Shown here: positions 8,455 to 17,200 of the stretch, piece after piece
How positions within the stretch are numbered: position 1 is the first letter of the stretch
How the letters are laid out: the number at the start of each line of letters is the position of its first letter
NCBI GenBank assembly: GCA_907163075.1
Contig: CAJQTY010000001.1
Location: 3,038,001-3,102,000 of the forward strand
Length of the DNA stretch: 64,000 nt
Source of the DNA: an uncultured Rhodocyclaceae bacterium
Lineage (GTDB): Bacteria > Pseudomonadota > Gammaproteobacteria > Burkholderiales > Rhodocyclaceae
Reading direction: 5' to 3'
Program-made: the position numbers and the translations under genes
Notes under the pieces: model-generated
Told to the model about the DNA's origin: nothing
The model's database searches: none
Seen by the model: only the letters and a program-made list of their open reading frames with translations

Positions 8455-11070
8455 ATGCCGGATGCCGCAGACACTATGTGTCCCGATGCCGGTTCCGCTG
8501 ATTCCTTAGCCGCAGTCCAGGACATGGCTTTCCCGATCGTCGGCATCGGCGCCTCGGCCGGGGGGCTGGAAGCGCTGGAGCAATTGCTCGCCGGCGTCCC
8601 CGCCAACAGCGGCATGGCCCTTGTCGTCGTCCAGCATCTCGACCCCAACCGGCCCGGGATGCTCCCGGAACTGCTGCAACGCGCCACACCGATGATCGTG
8701 CAGCAGGCGGGAAACCGGATGAAGGTCAGGCCGGATTGCGTCTATGTCATTCCGCCCAACAAGGATCTCTCGATCCTGCACGGCTCGCTTTACCTGCTCG
8801 AACCGGTGGCCCGGCGCGGGCTGCACCTGCCGATCGACTCGTTCCTGATCAGCCTGGCCGAAGACCGGGGCGACCAGGCCATCGGGGTCATCCTGTCCGG
8901 CATGGGTTCCGATGGCACCGCAGGTCTCGCGGCGATCCGCAGGCGGGGCAGCCTGGCGCTGGTGCAGACGCCGGAGACCGCCAAGTTCGATGCCATGCCG
9001 CGCAGTGCGATCAATGCCGGGCTGGCCGACATGGTTGCCGCACCCGGTGAGCTGCCCAGGCTGATCCTCCGCCGGCAGCTCCACCCAACATTGCTCGCCG
9101 AAATGCCGAGCGAACACGAAAGTCCGGCAGGGAACTCAGCTTTCGAGAAAGTCTGCATCCTGTTGCGCGCGCAAAGCGGGCATGACTTCTCGCTCTACAA
9201 GAAGAGCACGGTCTATCGGCGGATCGAGCGCCGCATCGGCATCCACCAACTCGCCGGCATTGCCGACTACGTGACCTATCTGCAGGCGAATCCGCAGGAA
9301 GTCGACCTGCTGTTCAAGGAGTTGCTGATCGGGGTGACGCAATTCTTCCGCGACCCGGCCGCCTGGGCCTGGCTGCAGGAACAGGTGCTGCCCGGGATCA
9401 TCCAAGCCAACCCGCCGGGCAATATGCTGCGCGCCTGGGTGGCCGGCTGCTCGAGCGGCGAGGAAGCGTATTCACTGGCCATCGTCTTCCGGGAAGCGGT
9501 CGCACAGTTCAAGCCCAAGGAGCAGGTCGAGCTGCAGATCTTCGCCACCGATCTCGACCCGGATGCGATTGCCCGGGCCCGCCAGGGACTCTATCCGGCA
9601 AACATTGCCAGCGACGTGTCGGCGGAGCGCCTGGTCCGCTTCTTCCGGGAAGATGCCGGAAAATTCCGGGTCAGCCAGGAAATCCGCCAGATGGTGGTAT
9701 TCGCACCACACAATGTCACAATGGACCCGCCGTTTACCAAGCTGGACATTCTCACTTGCCGGAACCTGCTGATTTATCTGGGCGCCGACCTGCAAAAGAA
9801 GCTGCTGCCGCTCTTTCATTACAGCCTGAGACCCGGCGGCGCCCTCTTCCTGGGCAGCGCGGAGAGCATCGGCGGCTTTACCGATCTTTTTGCGCCGCTC
9901 GACGTCAAGGCGCGCATCTACCGCCGGGAACTGAGTGCGCCGAAACCATTCGATGTGGAATTCCCGACCCGTCACCCGACCTCGCCTGTTCATGCCTACG
10001 ATAGCCCGACCCTGACCATGCCGCCCAACAATTTGCAGACCCTTGCCGACCATTTGCTCCTGCAGAAATTCGCGCCCGCTGCGGTGCTGACCAATGCCGA
10101 GGGCGACGTGGTCTTCATCAGCGGCCGTACCGGAAAATACCTGGAGCCCGCCGCCGGTAAGGCCAACTGGAACATCCACGCGATGGCGCGCGAGGGATTG
10201 CGCCAGGAACTGATCGTCGCCCTGCCCAAGGCGCTGCGCAGCGGCGAAGCGGTCGTCGTCCACAACCTGGTGGTCGGCGGCAACGGCGACAAGCAGGCGA
10301 TCGACCTGACCATCCATCCCATTCAGGAGCCGGCACAGCTTCAGGGCATGGCGATGATCGTCTTCAAGGATGTCGCGGCCGCCAAACCCAGGCGCCGGCA
10401 CCGCACTGGCAAAGAGGCCACCGACGCGCGCGTTGAGGAACTTGAAGAAGCCCTGCAGAAGGCCAGTGAAGAGGTCCAGGGCATTCGCGAGGAAATGCAG
10501 ACCTCGCATGAAGAACTCAAATCGGCGAACGAGGAACTGCAATCCACCAACGAGGAATTGCAATCGACCAACGAGGAGCTGACTACTTCGAAGGAGGAAA
10601 TGCAGTCGCTCAACGAAGAGCTGCAGATGGTCAACGCCGAGCTCCAGTCGAAAGTCGATGAATTGTCGGCCACCAGCAACGATATGAAGAACCTGCTCAA
10701 CAGCACCGACATCGCCACCGTCTTTCTTGACAACATGCTGCATGTACGGCGATTTACGAGCCAGGCGACGCATATCTTCAAGCTGATTCCCGGCGATCTC
10801 GGACGCCCGCTGTCGGACATCGTCCATGACCTCGACTACCCCGATCTGGAACACGATGCGCAGGAAGTGCTGCGTACGCTGGTTTTCTCGGAAAAGCAGA
10901 TCGCCAGCCGGGATACCGGCTGGTACATCGTCAGGATCATGCCCTATCGGACACTGGAAAACGTGATCGATGGCGTGGTGATTACCTTCATCGACATCAG
11001 CGAGTCCAAGCGCCTCGAAGCCGAACTCCGGGCGGCGCGAGCCGGCGGTCCGGGAAATTCGGCGGCGTGA
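8455..11070 (+). CDS. CheB-CheR-PAS fusion signalling protein
   Basis: Domain order in 871 residues: CheB methylesterase (about 22-205; GIGASAGG nucleophile motif and GMGSDG), CheR-type methyltransferase (about 220-490; RAWVAGCSSGEEAYSLA SAM site), a PAS-like region (about 525-640), a long Glu-rich coiled coil (about 655-745; repeats such as SANEELQSTNEELQ), and a PAS domain (about 745-855). CheB/CheR act on glutamyl side chains of chemoreceptors; these fusions lack the receiver domain and are generally sensory, with uncertain substrates. Relatives often continue into, or are followed by, a histidine kinase; here the protein stops after the PAS domain. The start is uncertain: ATG at 8455 has a poor ribosome site, and ATG at 8524 follows CCAGGAC. 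The neighbouring upstream genes suggest a shared regulon. Confidence 0.88.
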   Translation: MPDAADTMCPDAGSADSLAAVQDMAFPIVGIGASAGGLEALEQLLAGVPANSGMALVVVQHLDPNRPGMLPELLQRATPMIVQQAGNRMKVRPDCVYVIPPNKDLSILHGSLYLLEPVARRGLHLPIDSFLISLAEDRGDQAIGVILSGMGSDGTAGLAAIRRRGSLALVQTPETAKFDAMPRSAINAGLADMVAAPGELPRLILRRQLHPTLLAEMPSEHESPAGNSAFEKVCILLRAQSGHDFSLYKKSTVYRRIERRIGIHQLAGIADYVTYLQANPQEVDLLFKELLIGVTQFFRDPAAWAWLQEQVLPGIIQANPPGNMLRAWVAGCSSGEEAYSLAIVFREAVAQFKPKEQVELQIFATDLDPDAIARARQGLYPANIASDVSAERLVRFFREDAGKFRVSQEIRQMVVFAPHNVTMDPPFTKLDILTCRNLLIYLGADLQKKLLPLFHYSLRPGGALFLGSAESIGGFTDLFAPLDVKARIYRRELSAPKPFDVEFPTRHPTSPVHAYDSPTLTMPPNNLQTLADHLLLQKFAPAAVLTNAEGDVVFISGRTGKYLEPAAGKANWNIHAMAREGLRQELIVALPKALRSGEAVVVHNLVVGGNGDKQAIDLTIHPIQEPAQLQGMAMIVFKDVAAAKPRRRHRTGKEATDARVEELEEALQKASEEVQGIREEMQTSHEELKSANEELQSTNEELQSTNEELTTSKEEMQSLNEELQMVNAELQSKVDELSATSNDMKNLLNSTDIATVFLDNMLHVRRFTSQATHIFKLIPGDLGRPLSDIVHDLDYPDLEHDAQEVLRTLVFSEKQIASRDTGWYIVRIMPYRTLENVIDGVVITFIDISESKRLEAELRAARAGGPGNSAA

Positions 11071-11096
11071 AACAATTTATGGGTATTCCTCCATTC

Positions 11097-11240
11097 ATGT
11101 CTGCGGCCGAGTTACGGCAACGGGCCGAGCAGCAACTCAAGCATGCGTATCGACAAACCATCCGGCAACTGCAAGAGAAGCGGCCGAACCCGTCAATCGT
11201 GGCAAAACGGGTTAGCCAAGGCCATCAAATTTACAGATGA
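11097..11240 (+). pseudogene. Probable N-terminal stump of a lost PAS-type sensor gene
   Basis: A 47-codon frame starting MSAAELRQRAEQQLKHAYRQ lies just after the CheB-CheR gene. The N-terminal MSAAELRQRAEQ resembles the leader of PAS-sensor proteins commonly encoded after such fusions. It ends 29 bp inside the convergent glucan synthase gene. It could be a remnant left when the rest was deleted, or a small real peptide; the evidence is thin. Confidence 0.35.
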
Positions 11241-14200
11241 TCGTGACACGATGTTCGCCAAGGTCGTCGACCAGTGGGATCATCCCGTCGGCCCGTTCGG
11301 TGCCATCGACGATCAGGCTGCACGCGCCATCCAGCCCTTCGGGACCGGCGGGAATTTGCGAAACGCTGATGTGATAGACCGTCGCCCGGTAGCGATAGCG
11401 AATCTCGAATCCCACCCAATCCGTCGGCAGACAGGGCGCGAAATGCAATTTATCTCCGGCCAGCCGCAGGCCGAGCAGCGATTCGAGCAGTAGCCGGTAC
11501 ATCCAGCCGGCCGAGCCGGTGTACCACGACCAGCCGCCACGGCCGGTATGCGGCGCCAGCGCGTAGACATCGGCAGCAAGCACGTAAGGCTCGGTTTTGT
11601 AGATGGCGACAGCTGCGGCTGTCAGCGCGTGGTTGATCGGGTTGATCATGCGCGTCAGTTCCCAGGCACGCTCGCGGTCGCCCAGCGCGGCAAAGGCCAT
11701 CGCCGCCCAGATTGCACCGTGTGTGTATTGCCCGCCGTTCTCGCGCACGCCGGGAACGTAGCCACGGATGTAGCCGGGGTCGAGCGCCGATTTGTCGAAG
11801 GGCGGATCGAGCAGCTGAACGAGGCCGTCGGCGCGCCGCACCAGGCGCTCGTCGACCGCCTTCATGGCCTGCCGTGCGCGCTGGCCATCGGCAGCGCGGG
11901 ACAGAACGGACCAGCTCTGCGAGATCGAGTCGATCCGGCACTCCTCGCCGCTTGCCGTGCCAAGCGGCGTGCCGTCGTCGAAATAGGCACGGCGATACCA
12001 GGCACCGTCCCAGCCGTGCTGTTCTATCGATTGATGCAGGCGGGCGCCCTCGCCCCGGCAGAATTCGGCAAAGGTGGGGTCGCCATGCGCCACCGCCAGA
12101 TCGCTGAAGCGCCCGAGCACTTCATAGAGGAAGAAACCCAGCCAGACGCTCTCCCCCTTGGCCTTGATGCCCACTCGATCCATGCCGTCATTCCAGTCCC
12201 CGGAGCCGATCAGCGGCAGGCCGTGCGCGCCGAAGCGCAGGCCGTGGCGGATGGCGCGCACGCAATGCTCATACAGGGTGGCCGTTTCGGACGAGCGGCC
12301 CGGCAGGTCGTAATAGGAGTCGTCCTCCGGGTTGACCGGGCGGCCTTCGAGAAAAAGGGCTGTTTCGTCCAGCACGGCGCGATCTCCGGTGCTCGCGACA
12401 TAGCGGCAGGCCGCCAGCGGCAGCCACAGGTAGTCGTCGGAACAACGGGTCCGGACACCACGGCCTGATGGTGGATGCCACCAGTGCTGCACATCGCCTT
12501 CCGGGAACTGGCGGCTGGCGCACAGCAACAAATGCGCGCGAACCAGCCCCGGCTCGGCATGGACCAGCGCCATCGCGTCCTGCAACTGGTCGCGGAAGCC
12601 GAAAGCGCCGCCCGACTGGTAGTAGCCGCTGCGCGCCCAGACCCGACAGGCCAGGGTCTGATAGATCAGCCAGCCATTGGCCAGCACATTGACCGCCGGA
12701 TCGGGTGTTTCGACCTGCACGGCGCCGAGCGTCCGCGTCCACTGCCGGCGTACCGCTGCGAGCGCTTCGCGCGCCGCCATGGCGCCGCGAAAACGCTGGA
12801 CGAGCTGACCGGCCTCGCCGGCGTTGCGCCCGACGCCGAGGCGAAAGACGATCTCGCGTTCTTCCCCGTCGGCCAGTCCAAAAACAATCTGGATCGCCGC
12901 GCAGGGGTCGAGGCCGACGCCAACTTTGCCGGAAAGACGCGTGCGCCGCATGGCGGCCGGGTTTTGCAGCGTGCCGTTGCGCCCGAGAAATTCCGCCCGG
13001 TCACCGCTCACCGTGCGCGTCGGGTCGTCGACGTCGAAGAAGGCGACGCGCCCGGCGAATTCGCTGCTGTAGGGATTGCGCGCGTAGAGCGCGCCGCTGC
13101 CGGGGGCCACTTCGCTGCCGACATGCATGGCCGATCTGGCCCGCAGATCGCCGAGGACCCATTCGACATAGCCGGTCGCCGAGAGCTGTCGCGGTCGTCC
13201 CGATTTATTGTGCAATTTCAGGACCGAGAATTTGACCGCCGCGTCGCTCGCCACATAGACCCGGAGCTCGGAGCAAATGCCGCCCGTGCAGGTTTCGAAG
13301 ACGCTGTAACCGAAACCATGCCGGATGACGTAAGGCATCGCGGCCGGTACCGGCAACGGGGTCGGCGACCAGACGTGGCCAGTCTCCTCGTCGCGCAGAT
13401 AGATCGCCTCGCCGCCGGAATCGCTGACTGGATCGTTGTGCCACGGGGTCAGGCGGAATTCGTGGGCATTCTCGCTCCAGGTATAGGCCGAACCACTCTC
13501 CGAAACGACGGTACCGAAATGCGGATTGGCCAGCACATTGGCCCACGGCGCCGGTGTCGTCTGGCCGGGGCCAAGCGCGATCACATATTCGGAAGCGTCT
13601 GCGGAAAAGCCGCCGAGTCCGTTGAACAGTTGCAGATCGACACCGGGCGACGTCGCGGCCGGCGGTGCTTCGGGCTGATAACGACGGCTCGGTACCAGAC
13701 GGGGCACGCGCGTCTCGCTTAGGCTGCGCCGGTCGAGCTGTTCGGCCAGCGTGCCCAGATTGTCGTTGATGACGGCGCGCGCCACGGACTGGAGCAGGAT
13801 GCGATCCTCGCTCGAGATCTGCTCGGCCAGCCGCACGAAAATGCCGCCCGGGCGGTCGATCACGCTGGCCTCAATGCCCGAGGCGACCAGGCCCATGATC
13901 TGATCCTGCAGGCGCTGCCGGTAACCGGCGTGATCCTCGTTCCAGATCACCAGATCGACCACCAATCCTTTCAGGCGCCAGTAGGCGTGCGCCTGAACGA
14001 GCTGGCGCACGAGATCGATGTTGGCCGCATCGCCGATCTGCAACAGGACGATGGGCAGGTCGCCGGAGATGGCATAGCCCCAGAGGCCCGACTGCCCGCG
14101 CTGGTTCTTGACGAGCACGGCAGCATCGGCGCGCAGCAGGGCACTGGCATGGATGACTGCGCCGGCCAGCCGCGCATACAGTTGCGCATCGGCCTCGGTC

Positions 14201-17200
14201 GCATTGAGCTGCCGTAACACGACCTGGCTATGCGTCCACGTCAGATCAAAGACACGGTCGGCCAGATGCCGGTCCTGATATTTCTCGACCAGGCCCAGCG
14301 CAATGTCGCGGGTTTCGGCAACGCCCGTCACCAGATCGATGGTCACCGACTGCTCCGGGTCGAGCATGATGCGCTGGCGGATGGCCACCACCGGGTCGAG
14401 CACCGAACCGTCGGCCCCGGCCAGCGCCGCGCGTTCGCTCAACGCCTGCGGCGTGACGGCGCCCTTGGTGCGGCCGAGGAAGCGCAGACGATCCGTTTCG
14501 TAGGAAAGCCGGCCCGTCGCTGCACCGTGTACCGCCATCAGGTGCAGCATGGTCGGCGCCGGCTCACCGATCGAGCGTGGCCGACGGGTGCACAGGATGG
14601 CGTGGCGCTCGCGCAGTATCTCGGTTTGCACGAAAAGATTGCTGAAAGCCGGATGCAACTCGTCGGCCGCCGGCGGCGCCAGCACCACCTCGGCGTAACT
14701 GGTGACCTCGATTTCCCGGCGCTGCCGCGAGCGATTGGTGATGCGGGTCCGGCGCAACTCGATATCGTCTTCCGGCGAGACGACGATCTCGGTATACGTC
14801 TCGAACTCCCCGTCCACGCTGCCCAGCGAATCGCGCCGGCGGAACTCGGCGCGCCCTTCGGAGAAGATCGCCTCGTAATGATCGGCGCGCCTGAGCGTCG
14901 GCTGGTAGGCGGTCGACCAGACCGTCCCGCTCGCCACCTCGCGGATGTAACAGAAGCTGCCCCAATTGTCGCGCATCCCGTCTTCGCGCCAGCGCGTGAC
15001 GGCGAGATCGTTCCAGCGACTGTAACCGCCCCCGGCGTTGGTGACCATGACGTGGTAACGGCCGTTCGACAACAACTGAACTTCCGGCATCGGGGTGTCC
15101 GGGGTGGTGAAAACGCGGATCGGCATTTCAGCTGCGGCTTCAGTCGACCGCGCGTCAGCCAGTTCGGCGGTGTGCGCGAACAGCGTCGTGATCTTGGGAA
15201 TGCGTTCCTGGAGCAGCAGCATGATCGCCTGGAACAGGCGGTCGGCGGCGAAGCGGCGCTGCATCGGCTGATCGAGCAGCAGCCAGGCCAGCGCCAGCAG
15301 GCTCATGCCCTGGTGATGCGCCATGAAGGAGCGCACCACGACATGCGACTGACCGCGCCGCTGGCGGGCGGGCGTGTAGTCGATGGCTTCGAAAAAGCCG
15401 TATTTCCCGACGAACCCCTCATCGGCCATGCGCTGCATATTCAGGCAGGCCGCCTCGGGCGCGACCATCAGGGCCAGTGCCGACGCATAGGGGGCGATCA
15501 CCAGGTCCTCGGCCAGCCCGCGCTTGAGTCCCAGCCCCGGCACCCCGAACGCGCGGTACTGGTAGTTGAGATGGACATCGACGGTGTTGTAGCCGGATTC
15601 CGAAATCCCCCATGGCACGCCGCGCTGCTTGCCATACTCGATCTGCCGCGCGACCGCCGCCTTGCAGGTCTGGTCGAGCAGGGTGTTGGCGTAATTGGGC
15701 ATGACCAGCAACGGCATCAGGTACTCGAACATCGAGCCGCTCCACGACAGCAGCGCCGGCTCGCCGCCGGTGCCGGTAAGCAGCCGGCCGAGCGAGAACC
15801 AGCTCTCCTGCGGCAGCTGGCCCTGGGCGATGGCGACGAAATTGCACAGGCGGGCCTCGGAGGCCAGCAGATCGTAGTAGCTGGTATCCACCCGGCGTTC
15901 GGTGACGTTGTAACCGATGGTCAACAAATGCCGTTCCTTGTCGAACAGGAACTCGTAGTCGATCTCGGCGAGTTCGCCGCAGTCATTGGCCAAGGCGTCG
16001 ATACGACCGATGCGGCGGCACGCTTCGCTGCTCCCGGCGACAATCATCCGGCGCAGTTCGGCCAGCCAGTCGCAGTGCGCCGGCGTCATCTCCACCGCCA
16101 GCTGCACGTCGATATCCGGGCAAAGTTCAGCCTCCAGTCGCGCCAAGCCGCGCAGGGTCGGCACGATCAGGTCGGCGGCCATCCGGGCGAACATTTCGAG
16201 GCCGGCTGGTGCAGGCCGCAGGGTGAGCCACGGGGTCAGCTGTTCCAGCTCGGCCAGCGCGTCGTCGAGCTGGCGGGCAAGCGCCAGCGCCCATTCGTTG
16301 GCTTCGTTTTCGGGCAGCATTTCATCCCGGTTTTTGAGCCTGGCGGTGGTTCCGGCCAGCAGTTCGCCGCTGCCGGCCAGCAGACGCAGGAGCATCAGGC
16401 GTATGGCCGCGAGGGTTTCGGGAGGTGCCGCGACGGCCGCCTCGAGGTCCTTGCGGAAGGTGGCTACGGTGCCCGCGTCAGCTCCATCGAGGCCATCGGC
16501 AAGCAGCCCGAGCGTGTCGCCCATCCCGCCAAACAGCCGCGTCGTCAATATCCGCTCATCGGCCAGCTCGAGCAGCCCGCCGCGCAAGGTCAGCAGATGG
16601 CCGGCGAGGTTTCCGCTATCGACGGTCGAAACGTAGAGCACCGGCAGCGGTTCCAGCGTCTGCGTGTCGTACCAGTTGTAGAAATGCCCGCGGAAGCGCG
16701 CCAGCCCGGCCATCGTGCGCAGGGTGTTGGCCGTGCGCTCGACCAGCCGGCCGGCCGCCATATAGCCGAAGTCATGGGCCGCCAGATTGGCCAGCAGGGC
16801 CATCCCCATATTGGTTGGCGAGGTGCGGTGGGCGATGGCGGCAATGCGGTATTCCTGATAGTTGTCGGGGGCCAGCCAATGGTCTTCCGGACCGACGAAG
16901 CGCTCGAAGAAAGCCCAGGTCCGCCGCGAAATCCGGCGCAGGAAAATACGTTGCTCGGCACTCAGACTGACCTTGTGCGCAGCCAGCGGACGGCTGACCC
17001 ACCAGGCGATCAGCGGCGAAAGCAGCCAGAGCAGCAGGAACGGCCCCGCCACCGCAAAAAGCGCCGGATCCGCCAGCAGCAGAAGGAGCGCCACGGCCAC
17101 GGCAATGAACGGCCCGATCCACATCGCGCGCAGACAACCGGCGAGTTCGCTGCGGCTGCGCCCGGCCAGCTGGCGCTCGACCTCGCTCGACGGATTCCAC

